NCBI RefSeq assembly: GCF_026967475.1
Contig: NZ_CP114058.1
Coordinates: 1,178,001-1,242,000 of the forward strand
Direction: 5' to 3'
Length of the DNA: 64,000 bases
DNA from: Rouxiella chamberiensis
GTDB taxonomy: Bacteria; Pseudomonadota; Gammaproteobacteria; Enterobacterales; Enterobacteriaceae
The translations under genes and the position numbers were made by a program. Below are positions 42,016 to 53,926 of this stretch, in pieces (the stretch's first letter is position 1; the number at the start of each line of letters is the position of its first letter). Below the pieces are notes generated by a model that ran no database searches, had not been told where the DNA came from, and worked only from the letters and a program-made list of their open reading frames with translations.

Positions 42016-42034
42016 TCAAGATTATGAGGCAAGA

Positions 42035-43415
42035 ATGAGTACACTGAGTTGTTTCAAAGCTTATGACATTCGCGGAAAACTGGGCGAAGAGTTAAATACC
42101 GATATTGCCTACCGTATTGGCCGTGCATTCGGTGAATACCTCAAACCCGAAAAAGTGGTATTGGGCGGCGATGTCAGGCTGACCAGCGAAGAACTGAAAC
42201 TGGCCCTGGCCAACGGCCTGATGGACGCGGGCACCGATGTGTACGACATTGGCGTGAGCGGCACCGAAGAGGTCTATTTCGCGACTTTCCATCTGGATAT
42301 GGACGGCGGCATCGAAGTGACTGCAAGCCATAACCCGATGAACTACAACGGCATGAAGCTGGTGCGCAAGAATTCGCAGCCTATCAGCGGCGACACCGGC
42401 CTGCTGGATATCAAAAAACTGGCCGAGCAGAATACCTTTGCCGCAGTCGATGACGCCAAACGGGGCGCGTATCAGAAAATCGATATTCTCGAGCACTATG
42501 TGGATCACCTGCTGAGCTATATCGATGCCGCAGCCCTGAAGCCGATGAAACTGGTTATCAACTCGGGTAACGGCGCAGCAGGTCACGTCATTGACGAGAT
42601 AGAGCGTCGTTTCAAACGCGACAACGTGCCCGTGACCTTTATCAAGGTCCACAACGAGCCAAACGGCAATTTCCCCAATGGGATCCCTAATCCATTACTG
42701 CCGGAATGCCGTGCCGATACCGCCGATGCAGTCAAAGCGCACAAAGCGGATATGGGCATTGCCTTTGACGGTGATTTCGACCGCTGCTTCTTCTTCGATG
42801 CCGACGGCGAATTCATCGAAGGCTACTATATTGTCGGCCTGCTGGGTCAGGCGTTCCTCGAAAAGAATCCGGGCCAAAAGATTATTCACGACCCGCGCCT
42901 GACCTGGAACACGCAAGATATTGTGACCCAGTCCGGCGGCGTGCCAATTATGTCGAAAACCGGCCATGCGTTTATCAAAGAGCGTATGCGTCTGGAAGAT
43001 GCCATTTATGGCGGCGAGATGAGTGCGCACCACTATTTCCGTGATTTTGCCTATTGCGACAGCGGCATGATCCCGTGGTTGCTGGTGGCCGAGCTCGTTT
43101 CCGTGAAAGGCCATTCTCTTAGCAGCATGGTAAAAGACCGCATGGCGGCCTTCCCGGCGTCGGGCGAGATTAACCGTAAAGTCGTCGGGGCCGCAGAAGT
43201 CATCGGTCAAATCCGCGCCGTATACGAGAAAGATGCGGTAAATGTGGATTTCACCGACGGCATCAGTATTGAATATGCTGACTGGCGCTTCAACCTTCGC
43301 TCGTCGAATACCGAAACCCGTGGTTCGTTTAAACGTCGAATCTAAAGAGGACATTGCGCTAATGAAACAGAAAACGGCGGAAATCCTGCAGTTATTGGGT
43401 GGTGAGGCGCTGTGA
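42035..43415 (+). CDS. manB: Phosphomannomutase, frameshifted near the 3' end
   Basis: Interconverts mannose-6-P and mannose-1-P to feed ManC. The phosphohexomutase active-site serine region [13 protein letters not shown], the metal loop [15 protein letters not shown] and the [13 protein letters not shown] sugar loop are present. An extra A at 43314-43316 ends the apparent frame early; corrected, it reads [21 protein letters not shown] and stops at 43415, overlapping the wzm GTG start. 459 residues (CpsG 456). Confidence 0.94.
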
Positions 43416-44206
43416 AAGATTTGTTATTAGCTATCTATCGCTATCGTGGTTTTATTATCAGCAGTGTAAAGCGAGACTTTCAGTCTCGCTACCAGACAAG
43501 CATGCTGGGCGCTCTGTGGCTGGTGCTTCAACCTCTCGCCATGATTCTGGTTTATACGCTGGTATTTTCGCAGGTCATGCAGGCAAAAATGCCGGGTGAA
43601 ATCGGTCCCTTCGCCTACAGTATCTACCTGTGTTCCGGCGTACTGACCTGGACTCTGTTTACCGAGATTATCGATAAAAGCCAGAATGTTTTTATTGCCA
43701 ACTCCAACCTGATTAAAAAGCTGAATTTCCCGAAAATCTGCCTGCCGATTATCGTGGTACTTTCGGCGGTCATGAACTTCCTGATTATATTCAGCCTGTT
43801 CGTTATTTTCCTGCTGATTAGCGGCAGTTTCCCCGGCACCTTATTCCTGGCCATTATTCCGCTGCTGTTTATTCAGTTGCTGTTCTCGGTCGGACTTGGG
43901 ATGATTTTCGGCGTCATGAATGTCTTCTTCCGCGACGTCGGTCAGTTTGTCAGCGTGTTATTGCAGTTCTGGTTCTGGTTTACCCCTGTCGTTTATGTTC
44001 TCAGCGCCTTGCCAAGCTGGGCACACAACGTACTTATGTATAATCCGATGGCGCGTTTAATGGCGGCCTATCAGTCTATCTTCGCCTATCAGAAGATGCC
44101 GGACTGGGTATCTTTATGGCCGGTGCTGTTGTTGGGGATTATCTTTTGTGCGTTAGGAATGCGCCTGTTCAGGAAGCATTCTGCAGACATGGTGGATGAA
44201 TTATAA
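43412..44206 (+). CDS. wzm: O-antigen ABC transporter permease Wzm
   Basis: ABC-2 type inner-membrane permease that exports undecaprenyl-linked O polysaccharide. 264 residues with about six transmembrane helices (MNFLIIFSLFVIFLLISGSF, LFIQLLFSVGLGMIFGVM, VSLWPVLLLGIIFCALGM). The N-terminal amphipathic part contains RDFQSRYQTSMLGALWLVLQ, typical of Wzm/KpsM. GTG start 43412 overlaps the manB stop; the wzt start overlaps its stop (TAATG). Confidence 0.92.
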   Translation: MKDLLLAIYRYRGFIISSVKRDFQSRYQTSMLGALWLVLQPLAMILVYTLVFSQVMQAKMPGEIGPFAYSIYLCSGVLTWTLFTEIIDKSQNVFIANSNLIKKLNFPKICLPIIVVLSAVMNFLIIFSLFVIFLLISGSFPGTLFLAIIPLLFIQLLFSVGLGMIFGVMNVFFRDVGQFVSVLLQFWFWFTPVVYVLSALPSWAHNVLMYNPMARLMAAYQSIFAYQKMPDWVSLWPVLLLGIIFCALGMRLFRKHSADMVDEL

Positions 44207-45438
44207 TGAGCTATATTTCTGTTGATAAAGTAGGCAAGGCCTACAAACAGTATCCCTCTAAATCTGCCCGTCTGGTCGAGTGGTTGTCGCCTACCAAGAA
44301 ACAGCATCACAAACTCAAATGGATCCTTAACGATATTTCGTTTGTGGTGAAGCCCGGTGAGGCGGTCGGTATTATCGGAATCAACGGCGCAGGGAAAAGT
44401 ACGCTGCTTAAACTGATTACCGGGACGGCAAAACCGACTACGGGCGAAATCCGCCTTGAAGGCCGCGTGGCGGCGATGCTCGAGTTGGGAATGGGTTTCC
44501 ACCCGGACTTTACCGGCAGACAGAATGCGTATATGTCCGGTCAGCTACTGGGTATGACGTCTCAGCAGATCACCGACCTGATGCCCGAAATCGAAGAGTT
44601 TGCCGAAATCGGCGACTATATCGACGAGCCGGTGCGCGTTTATTCCAGCGGCATGCAGGTGCGTCTTGCCTTCAGTATTGCTACAGCTATTCGTCCGGAT
44701 ATTCTGATTGTTGACGAAGCCCTCTCGGTCGGCGATGCCTATTTCCAGCACAAGAGTTTTGCCCGTATTCGCGAATTCCGCGAGCAGGGTACGACCCTGT
44801 TGCTGGTGTCTCACGACAAAACCGCCATACAGTCCATTTGCGATCGCGCCATTTTGTTGAATAAGGGACGCATCGAGAAGCAGGGTAATCCGGAAGAAAT
44901 TATGGATTACTACAATGCTATGCTGGCCGAAAAATCCGGCAACCCTGTAACGATTCGCCAGGAGCAGACCGAAAGCGGTCAGGTTCAGACCATTTCCGGT
45001 AACGGCGATGCGACAGTCTCGGCTATTTCACTCATCAACAGCAGCGGAAAAGTGTCGGAGAATATCGGTGTCGGTGATCTTGTTACTCTGAAGATTGATG
45101 TCGATGTGCATCGACCAATCCGAGAGCTGGTACTTGGGTTCCAGATTAAAGACCGTCTCGGACAAGTGGTATTTGGCACCAACTCCTACCACATGAAAGC
45201 CATTGTCAATGATTTGCCGGCGGGCCAGAAGGTTACCTTCAACTATAAATTCCCGATGAATATCGGTGAGGGTAACTTTTCCGTGGCAACCGCGCTGCAC
45301 GATCGCGACACGCACATCAACAACAACTTCGAGTGGCGGGATCTGGCCCTGGTGTTCAATGTTATCAACATTGACAGGTCAACCTTTATGGGAGTGTCGT
45401 GGTTGCAAACGGAGCTAGAGTGTACTTATGAAAGATAG
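44206..45438 (+). CDS. wzt: O-antigen ABC transporter ATPase Wzt with C-terminal carbohydrate-binding domain
   Basis: 410 residues. The nucleotide-binding domain (about 1-240) has Walker A IGINGAGKST, signature VYSSGMQVRLAFSIA, Walker B ILIVDEALSVGD and the H-loop LLLVSHD. Residues about 255-410 form a Wzt_C beta-sandwich that in O8/O9a-type systems recognises the capped end of the polymer before export. The presence of this domain predicts a chain-terminated O antigen, consistent with the methyltransferase encoded next. Overlaps that gene by 11 bases. Confidence 0.93.
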   Translation: MSYISVDKVGKAYKQYPSKSARLVEWLSPTKKQHHKLKWILNDISFVVKPGEAVGIIGINGAGKSTLLKLITGTAKPTTGEIRLEGRVAAMLELGMGFHPDFTGRQNAYMSGQLLGMTSQQITDLMPEIEEFAEIGDYIDEPVRVYSSGMQVRLAFSIATAIRPDILIVDEALSVGDAYFQHKSFARIREFREQGTTLLLVSHDKTAIQSICDRAILLNKGRIEKQGNPEEIMDYYNAMLAEKSGNPVTIRQEQTESGQVQTISGNGDATVSAISLINSSGKVSENIGVGDLVTLKIDVDVHRPIRELVLGFQIKDRLGQVVFGTNSYHMKAIVNDLPAGQKVTFNYKFPMNIGEGNFSVATALHDRDTHINNNFEWRDLALVFNVINIDRSTFMGVSWLQTELECTYER

Positions 45439-46880
45439 TTTTTATAGCGCATTTGAAAAGAAGTACCGTGGTTCCCGTGAGCAAATCGGGGCGCGGCTTG
45501 AAGCTTATATTCCAACCATCGCGCCATTGCTGGACATTTACCCGCAGGCCAGCGCACTGGATTTAGGCTGCGGTCGTGGTGAATGGCTGGAAATGGTCTC
45601 CAAAATGGGCTTCGATGCCCGCGGTGTCGACCTCGATGAAGGCATGCTGTCTTATTGCACCGAACTGAATCTCAAAGCAGAAAAAGCCGAAGCGATTGCC
45701 AGCCTCAAAGCGTTGCCGGATGAATCGATAGCCCTTATCTCGTCGTTTCATCTGGTCGAGCACATCGGATTCGAGAATGTGCGCAGTCTGATTAACGAGT
45801 CGCTGCGCGTACTGAAACCGGGTGGCCTGCTGATTCTTGAAACGCCGAAACGCTGAAAACCTGCAGGTCGGCACGCACACTTTCCATCTTGATCCCACGC
45901 ACGACAAACCGATTCCGCATCAGCTTTTGGAGTTTGTGGCAGAGTATGCAGGGTTCCACCGCACCAAGATTATGCGTTTGCAGGAACCTGGGCATATCAG
46001 TCTGGAAAACGAACAGTTTTCACTCACCGACGTCTTGCTGTCTGTCAGCCCGGACTACAGCGTTGTCGCGCAGAAAGTGGCAGACGAGGCTATTCTTGCT
46101 CAGTTTGATACGCCTTTTGCAACGCGATACGGGGTGTCACTTATCGAGATGGCCAATGCCTACGATGACAGGATACAACACAAAGAGGACGCTCAGTTGG
46201 CTCGTGTACAGACCATGCAAGAAGAGATAACGGAACTGAAAACCAATCTGGATAGGGTGGAATCTTTCAGTTCGAGCGGCGTGCTGGAAGCCAAAATTCG
46301 TCTCGAATATGAAAATCAGCAACTCGCGTTGGCCAATAAAAAGCTCGAGACTGAAAAAGCCCAGCTCAAAGCGGCGCTCGAGCTTGAAAGGGATGAACTG
46401 GAAGCCGCGCTGGGTTTCAAAAACAACCAGATTAAAGCTGCGCTCGAAAGCGAAAATGAGCAGCTCAAGGCCGCGCTGGAACAGAAAACCCGCGAATACA
46501 TTGACGTCAGTACCGCGCATCACCATGTCGTGTACAGCCGTTCGTGGAAGATGACCAAACCCTATCGTTTCGCAGGCCAACAGTTCAGATACGTTGCCCA
46601 GCATGGTCCGGTCAATCGCTCCAAACAGATTATCAAGCGCATCCTCGTCGCACTGAACCACAGGCTCAATCGCTATCCCGATATTAAAGCGAAGCTGGTC
46701 AAGGGTGTGAAAAAAGCCGGTCTCGAGAAAATCGCCCGACGTATTTATGTGAAGGCGCAAAGTACTCCTCATGTTGTTTCAACCGCTGAAGTCTTACAGC
46801 ATCAGGATCTCGTGAATCAACTCCACGATCCTGCGTTGCTCCCGGTTGAAGTTAAAGAAATATTCTCGAAGCTTAAATAA
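45428..46880 (+). CDS. WbdD-like chain-terminating methyltransferase with coiled-coil ruler, frameshifted at 45848
   Basis: About 483 residues when one A is removed from the run near 45848-45850 (joining LILETPNAENLQVGTHTF). The N-terminal class I SAM methyltransferase has LDLGCGRGEWLEM, GVDLDEGML and SSFHLVEHI. From about residue 255 to 365 a long coiled coil with near-repeats (KAQLKAALELE, NNQIKAALESEN, EQLKAALEQK) extends to a basic C-terminal segment. In E. coli O9a WbdD a methyltransferase-kinase caps the chain, and its coiled coil acts as a length ruler. No kinase domain is seen here, so methyl-only capping is inferred. Confidence 0.82.
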
Positions 46881-46902
46881 AGATAATTTGAGGAAAGATA
46901 CT

Positions 46903-49404
46903 TTGCATATTTTAATTGACCTTCAAGGTTGTCAATCTGAAAGTCGCTTGCGTGGAATAGGGCGTTACAGTGTTTCTCTCACCAAGGCGCTCATCCGCAT
47001 TGCTCCGCAGCATAAAATTTCTATTCTAATTAACGGCATGTATGATATCGATAATATCAATGCCGTTAAAAAGCTTTATCGCGATGTGATTGACCCGGCC
47101 GATATGTATATATTCTCTGCGCATATGCCGACCAATTACAGCGACACGACAAACCACGGCCGTTTGAAAGCCGCACAGATTAACCGCGATCACGCAATTG
47201 CCAATATTAATCCCGATATTGTTTTTGTGACCTCTTTCTTTGAAGGTTTTTCAGATAATTTCGTGGTGTCGATTCCTGAATCCAAACATTCATGGAAGAG
47301 CTTCTGCATTTGTTATGACCTGATCCCGCTGATTAACCCTGCCGTCTATCTTAGCGATGCGTTATTCAAGCAGTTCTACATGAGCAAGATTAAAGAATAC
47401 GAGAATTACGACGGCGTGCTGGCTATCTCTTATTCTGTGGTTGAGGAAGTTAAAAAACATACGCAGGTCGTGCCGGAAAAAGTAGTGCATATTTCTTCTG
47501 CGGTAGACGACGAATTCCATGTTTTGGGATTAAGTGACGTCGAACGCGATGCACTGCGAGCTAAATATCATATTCCGGGCGATTTCCTGATGACCATCGG
47601 GGTCGTTGAACCGCGCAAGAATATCGATGCGCTGATCGAAGCCTACGGTTTGCTGCCGGAAGGTGTGCGTGCGCAATATAGCCTGGTGCTGGCCTGTCAG
47701 ATTAAGCCGCACAACCGCACCTATCTGCTGGAAGTGGCCAGGAAGCATGGCGTGCCGATGGAGCAAATCGTCTTTACCGGTTATCTCTCCGATGAAGACC
47801 TGATTGGCCTTTACAATATTTGTCGACTGTTTGTTTTCCCGTCATTGCATGAAGGCTTTGGCCTGCCTCCGCTTGAAGCGATGAAATGCGGTGCGGCGAC
47901 CATTACCTCCAATGCCACCAGCCTGCCGGAAGTCATGGGGTGGGAAGCCGGGATGTTTGACCCTCGCGATACCCGCGCAATGGCGGCGCTCATGGAGCGC
48001 GCGTTGACCGATGAAGCTTTCCACGCCGAACTGGTCACTCACGCCACCCAGCAGGCAACCAAATTCTCCTGGGAGCGCAGCGCCGAGCTTTCACTGGCTG
48101 CCTTTGAACAAGCGCTGGCAGCGCCCGCTGAAATCGAACCGGTTTCCAACGCGGTAAGTCTTGACCACGCGATTGAACATATCAACGCCATTCCGGCGTT
48201 TACGGAAGAAGACCGGCTTGGAACGGCCTGGGCCTTGGCTCAGAACAGCTTTGCCCGCCACAAGAAAAAACTGCTGGTGGATGTCTCGGTGCTGGTCGAA
48301 CACGACGCCGGAACCGGTATTCAGCGTGTTGCGCGTAGTGTGTTGTCTTGTCTGCTGGAAATGAATCTGCCGGACTACGACGTGCGCCCGGTTTATTGCC
48401 ATATGGGCAAGAACTACCATTACGCCAATACCTATCAGGACCGCAAGTTTGGTTCGCACCACGGCGAAGATGACGCGGTACTGTTCTGCAAGGGCGACCT
48501 GCTGCTGGTGCTGGACCTTACGGCGCACCTGTTCCCTTATCTGAATACGCAGCTCGACAAAATTCGCCGCACCGGGACCCAGGTCCACTTTGTGGTGTAT
48601 GACATTATTCCGATTTCGCAGCCAAAATGGGCCGCGGAGAGCATTCAGCAAGTGTTCCCGGGGTGGCTGGCCTCTCTGGCTCAGCATGCCGACGGTATCG
48701 TCTGCATCTCCAACAGTGTCGCGAACGAAGTGCGCACCTGGCTCGACGAGCAGCGTGACAGCATTCCCGTCAACCCTTACCTGACGGTAAAAAACTTCCT
48801 GCTCGGTGCGGATCTCGACGCCAGTATGCCAAGCAAGGGCATGCCGGAAAACGCGGCACAGATTCTGGCGACCATGAAGCAGAACGACTCGTTCCTGATG
48901 GTCAGTACCGTCGAGCCACGCAAGGGATATCAGCAGGCCTTCGAAGCCTTCGACCTCCTTTGGCGTCGGGGCGTCAAGTGCAATCTGATTATCGTCGGCA
49001 AGCAGGGCTGGGCCGTTGAAGAATTGGTCGAGAGAATCCGTAACCATCCTGAACTGGACAAACAACTGTTCTGGTTGAACGGAATAAGCGACGAATTCCT
49101 TGAAATGCTGTATGCCCAGTCGAGCGCGTTGCTGGTGTCATCTTTTGCCGAAGGTTTCGGCCTGCCGGTGATTGAAGCGGCGCAGAAAAATTTACCGGTC
49201 ATTATTCGTGATATTCCGGTATTCCGTGAAATCGCGGGCGATCATGCGACCTACTTCAACGGGTCAGATCCGGCCATTCTGAGCGATGCCATCGTAACCT
49301 GGATTGAGCAGGCCAAGACCGGAAACATCCCTCGGTCTTCGGATATCAACTGGTTGACATGGCGCGAAAGCACGGAATTACTGGTCAGGCAATTGCCTTT
49401 ATAA
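46903..49404 (+). CDS. Tandem two-domain GT4 glycosyltransferase (WbdA-like polymerase)
   Basis: 833 residues from TTG 46903 (MHILIDLQGCQSESRLRGIG) with GAGGAAAG upstream; a more distant TTG at 46846 lies inside the previous gene. It has two GT-B/GT4 modules. Module 1 (about 1-405) has GVVEPRKNIDALIEAYG and EGFGLPPLEAM; module 2 (about 450-833) has STVEPRKGYQQAFEAF and EGFGLPVIEAA. Fused mannosyl- or rhamnosyltransferases of this design extend repeat units of homopolymeric O antigens. The sugar could be D-Man or D-Rha; gmd and rmd in the operon favour D-Rha. Intact. Confidence 0.85.
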   Translation: MHILIDLQGCQSESRLRGIGRYSVSLTKALIRIAPQHKISILINGMYDIDNINAVKKLYRDVIDPADMYIFSAHMPTNYSDTTNHGRLKAAQINRDHAIANINPDIVFVTSFFEGFSDNFVVSIPESKHSWKSFCICYDLIPLINPAVYLSDALFKQFYMSKIKEYENYDGVLAISYSVVEEVKKHTQVVPEKVVHISSAVDDEFHVLGLSDVERDALRAKYHIPGDFLMTIGVVEPRKNIDALIEAYGLLPEGVRAQYSLVLACQIKPHNRTYLLEVARKHGVPMEQIVFTGYLSDEDLIGLYNICRLFVFPSLHEGFGLPPLEAMKCGAATITSNATSLPEVMGWEAGMFDPRDTRAMAALMERALTDEAFHAELVTHATQQATKFSWERSAELSLAAFEQALAAPAEIEPVSNAVSLDHAIEHINAIPAFTEEDRLGTAWALAQNSFARHKKKLLVDVSVLVEHDAGTGIQRVARSVLSCLLEMNLPDYDVRPVYCHMGKNYHYANTYQDRKFGSHHGEDDAVLFCKGDLLLVLDLTAHLFPYLNTQLDKIRRTGTQVHFVVYDIIPISQPKWAAESIQQVFPGWLASLAQHADGIVCISNSVANEVRTWLDEQRDSIPVNPYLTVKNFLLGADLDASMPSKGMPENAAQILATMKQNDSFLMVSTVEPRKGYQQAFEAFDLLWRRGVKCNLIIVGKQGWAVEELVERIRNHPELDKQLFWLNGISDEFLEMLYAQSSALLVSSFAEGFGLPVIEAAQKNLPVIIRDIPVFREIAGDHATYFNGSDPAILSDAIVTWIEQAKTGNIPRSSDINWLTWRESTELLVRQLPL

Positions 49405-49475
49405 GCATGACGACTGACTCCCTGCGTGACGAGTTTCCCGCGCGCCAGGATCACGATATGAATGCAATCCCTTAA

Positions 49476-49500
49476 TCGCCCGCCCCTTATAGGGCGGGGT
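49476..49500. repeat. Strong GC hairpin inside the O-antigen operon
   Basis: CCCGCCC-CTTATA-GGGCGGG between two glycosyltransferase genes, with no T run after it. It may stabilise or process the mRNA and reduce downstream expression. Confidence 0.5.
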
Positions 49501-49526
49501 CGAGCGAGGGCATAAAGGTGTTAACC

Positions 49527-50660
49527 ATGAAGCTAGTCTTTGCGTCAGACTGCATAAAGTATCCCCTGACCGGGATTGGGCGTTATGCGCTGGAGTTAGC
49601 CACGCAGCTTGAAACCCGCAGCGACATTACCTCGCTGCGTTATCTCAACGGACGAACACTGGTAGAAAAGTTGCCCGTGCCGGTCGAGAGCGGTGAGGTC
49701 GAGCCGAAGATGCGGGGCATGTTACGCAAGAATCCGTTGATTACCGGAGCCTATCGGTTTGTCTACCCGTGGCTCAAGTCGCGCACCTTGAAGCAGGCCG
49801 AAGGGGCTATATTTCATTCACCCAACTACTTTTTGCCGCCAAGCGTTGACCGCGCCATCGCGACGTTTCATGACCTGTCGATTTTTACCTGGCCCGAGTG
49901 TCATCCCGCCGACCGTATCGCATTTATGCGCAAGGAATTATTGCTGTCGCTGCGTCGTGCGCAACGGCTGGTGACTATCTCGGAATTCTCGCGACAGGAG
50001 ATAGCCAGCTATTTCAATTATCCGCTGGATAAAATCGATATGGCGCCCCTGGCGAGCAGCGGTCAGTTTTATGCACGCTCGAGCGCAGAAACAGCCGATC
50101 TCATGCGTCGACTGGGTTTGAAACATGGTCACTATTGCCTGTATACGGGCACTATCGAGCCACGTAAAAATATTGGCACACTTCTGGATGCCTATGAGAA
50201 ATTACCGATTTCACTCAGGGCGCACTATCCGCTAGTGTTATGCGGATATTCAGGATGGGGCAGCGAGGCGATTCACCAGCGCTTTGAGCGCGGCGAGCGC
50301 GAAGGGTGGATCAAGTATCTGGGCTATATGGCTTCGCAGGATCTGCCGTTGCTGTTTGCCGGCGCGCGTGCGTTTTTGTTCCCTTCGCTTTATGAAGGTT
50401 TTGGCTTGCCGGTTCTTGAAGCCATGTCTTCCGAAGTGCCTGTGGTGTGCTCGAATGCGGCTTCATTACCCGAGGTCGTGGGCGAGGCGGCACTGGTTTG
50501 TGAACCTCTCGATGTCGAGGGGTTTACTCAGGCGATTCAGCGCGCGATTGAAGACACGGTCTGGCGCAGTGAGGCCATCACCGCCGGACTTCATCAGGCC
50601 GGAGGGTTCTCCTGGGCACATTGTGCGGACGAGACTCTCAAGGCTTATAAAAAGCTGTAA
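49527..50660 (+). CDS. GT4 glycosyltransferase of the O-antigen operon (first of a paralogous pair)
   Basis: 377 residues from ATG 49527 ([20 protein letters not shown]), eight bases after AAAGG. GT-B fold: acceptor-side N-terminal half, then [19 protein letters not shown] and [20 protein letters not shown], the GT4 nucleotide-sugar motif. It is clearly paralogous to the gene at 52778 (shared start [25 protein letters not shown]). Probably transfers mannose or D-rhamnose from a GDP donor (context inference). Confidence 0.85.
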   Translation: MKLVFASDCIKYPLTGIGRYALELATQLETRSDITSLRYLNGRTLVEKLPVPVESGEVEPKMRGMLRKNPLITGAYRFVYPWLKSRTLKQAEGAIFHSPNYFLPPSVDRAIATFHDLSIFTWPECHPADRIAFMRKELLLSLRRAQRLVTISEFSRQEIASYFNYPLDKIDMAPLASSGQFYARSSAETADLMRRLGLKHGHYCLYTGTIEPRKNIGTLLDAYEKLPISLRAHYPLVLCGYSGWGSEAIHQRFERGEREGWIKYLGYMASQDLPLLFAGARAFLFPSLYEGFGLPVLEAMSSEVPVVCSNAASLPEVVGEAALVCEPLDVEGFTQAIQRAIEDTVWRSEAITAGLHQAGGFSWAHCADETLKAYKKL

Positions 50661-50827
50661 AAATCCGATTTTATTATCGCTTTGCCTGCGTCACACTCTT
50701 GCTCCTCGGCAAAAGAAAAATCGTCATGCAAAGGGAATTGTTGTACCGATTTACGCTGAAAGTACTCAACAACTTATTAATGCACTTTTGATTGATAATC
50801 AATAAACTATAACATTTGTAAACCTAG

Positions 50828-51879
<1,052 letters not shown>

Positions 51880-51880
<1 letters not shown>

Positions 51881-52778
51881 TGACAACAAATGGCAAAATA
51901 GCTTTAATCACCGGGATTAAGGGATTTACAGGCCATTTCATGGCAGCCGAGTTATCGGCTGCCGGATACCAGGTTCATGGCCTGGGCACGCAGCCATCCC
52001 CATCGCTGGTTAACTATGCCGTCGCCGATCTGACCGATTTCGAGGCGACGAAATCCATTATAGAAAGCATCAAACCCGATGTTGTCGTGCATCTGGCCGC
52101 AATAGCCTTTGTAGGCCACGCCGACATCAACGCTTTCTACAACGTGAATGTGTGCGGCACCCGCAATCTGTTGCAGGCACTGGTTGAATGCTCGCATCAA
52201 CCCGAAGCCGTGCTCATTGCCAGCAGCGCCAATGTCTATGGCAACGCGGCAGAAGGGCGGTTGAGCGAAGAGACCGAGCTGAACCCTGCCAACGATTATG
52301 CCGTCAGTAAAATTGCCATGGAGTACGTGGCTAAGCTTTACGCGAGCAAATTGCCGATTATCGTTACACGTCCGTTTAACTATACCGGTGCAGGGCAGGC
52401 GAACAATTTCCTGATCCCGAAAATCGTCGATCACTTCAAGAGACGTTCTCCGACCATCGAGTTGGGCAATATCGATGTGTGGCGCGATTTCTCCGATGTC
52501 AGATATGTTACGGCCGTTTATCATGCGTTGATCAACGCGCAGGCTTTTGGCGGCACCTATAATGTGGCTTCCGGCGAAATGTATTCGCTGCGTGACGTGA
52601 TTTCGCTTTGCGAAAAAATAACCGGCCATAAAATCGATGTCCAGGTGAATCCTCTGTTCGTCAGGCAAAACGAAATCAAGGAACTCTGCGGCGATACAGG
52701 TGGTTTGCAGTCAACCTGTCACGTGTTGCCGAAAAAATCGAATTGGAAGAGACCCTGCGTTGGATGCTGAATAACTAA
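51880..52778 (+). CDS. rmd: GDP-6-deoxy-D-mannose reductase (GDP-D-rhamnose synthesis), frameshifted near 52700
   Basis: SDR reductase turning GDP-4-keto-6-deoxymannose into GDP-D-rhamnose. ITGIKGFTGHFMAAELSAAG gives the cofactor loop; SSANVYGN and NDYAVSKIAMEY (YxxxK) the active site. Close relatives make GDP-6-deoxy-D-talose, which cannot be excluded. One base is missing between 52695 and 52703; restoring it gives AVNLSRVAEKIELEETLRWM and a TAA at 52776-52778 overlapping the next ATG. 299 residues corrected. The overlap with both neighbours supports this reading. Confidence 0.87.
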
Positions 52779-53926
52779 TGTTGAAAATAATCCTTTCCAC
52801 TGACTGCGTAAAGTTCCCGCTAACCGGTATTGGGCGCTATGCATTCGAGCTGGCCAAACAGCTCGAAAACAGCCAGAGTGTTGACCTGTCCTACCTCAAT
52901 GGCTTATCGATTACGAAGACATTGCCCGTGGCCAGCGAAACGGGTAATAGCGGACAAGGATTGAAAAGGCAGTTACAGAAAAGCCGTCTGGTCAGTGACA
53001 TTTACCGTGTCACCTATCCTTACGCCAAATCCTATGTACTGAAAAAACAGCAAGAGCACATCTTCCATAGCCCCAATTACTATATTCCGCCCAATATCGG
53101 CAAAAGCGTGGCGACCTTCCATGACCTTTCCGTGTTCCACTGGCCGGAGTTTCATCCTGCCGGTCGTGTGCATCTTATGCAGAAAGAGTTAAAGAAGACG
53201 GTAGCCCGTGCGAAAGTGCTTATCACCGATTCGGAATATACCAAAACCGAGCTGGTCGAGTATTTCTGTCTGGATGCCAGCGACGTTGTGGTTGCGCCAC
53301 TGGCGAGCAGCGGATTCTTCATGCCGCGACAACCCGCCGACGTGCATTCCGTATTGAACAAATACAAGCTGGGTTATAAGCAGTTCTTCTTGTACACCGG
53401 CACCATCGAACCGCGTAAAAATATTCTGAGTCTGTTGCAGGCTTACGATAGGTTGGATGCGGTGACAAAGAGAAACTTCCCGCTGGTCATTAGCGGGTAT
53501 AAAGGCTGGGAAAACGAAGAGTTGTTCAAGCTGTTCAAGAAAGGTAGCGACGAAGGCTGGCTTAACTATCTCGGCTTTACGGCCTCGGAAGATTTACCCA
53601 AGCTTTATGCCGCAGCCAAAGGTTTTCTGTTTCCTTCGATTTATGAAGGTTTCGGATTGCCTGTGCTTGAGGCGATGGCCTCAGGCGTGCCGGTCATCTG
53701 TTCCAACGCCAGTTCACTTCCGGAAGTGGTGGGAGAGGCGGCGCTCATGCACGACCCTTATGACGTTCCTCGTTTTTCTGAATCGATCGATCGACTTATT
53801 CAGGATCCCTCGATTGAACAACGCATGATAACTGCCGGTATTGAAAGGGCCAGCCAATTTTCCTGGAAGCATTGCGCGGATAAAACCATTCAGGCCTATC
53901 ATCAGGTTTCGGAACGCTATGATTAA
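52778..53926 (+). CDS. GT4 glycosyltransferase of the O-antigen operon (second paralogue)
   Basis: 382 residues, intact, starting [28 protein letters not shown]4 motifs [19 protein letters not shown] and [20 protein letters not shown]. Paralogous to the gene at 49527 and similar in type to WbpY/WbdC enzymes that add linker or repeat mannose/rhamnose residues. Its start overlaps rmd (TAATG) and its end overlaps the next gene by eight bases. Confidence 0.85.
   Translation: MLKIILSTDCVKFPLTGIGRYAFELAKQLENSQSVDLSYLNGLSITKTLPVASETGNSGQGLKRQLQKSRLVSDIYRVTYPYAKSYVLKKQQEHIFHSPNYYIPPNIGKSVATFHDLSVFHWPEFHPAGRVHLMQKELKKTVARAKVLITDSEYTKTELVEYFCLDASDVVVAPLASSGFFMPRQPADVHSVLNKYKLGYKQFFLYTGTIEPRKNILSLLQAYDRLDAVTKRNFPLVISGYKGWENEELFKLFKKGSDEGWLNYLGFTASEDLPKLYAAAKGFLFPSIYEGFGLPVLEAMASGVPVICSNASSLPEVVGEAALMHDPYDVPRFSESIDRLIQDPSIEQRMITAGIERASQFSWKHCADKTIQAYHQVSERYD

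Noticed and set aside
46330..46500. Tandem DNA repeat in the methyltransferase gene
   Set aside because: The near-repeats are protein heptad-type patterns (QLKAALE); the DNA copies are too diverged to be a simple tandem repeat.
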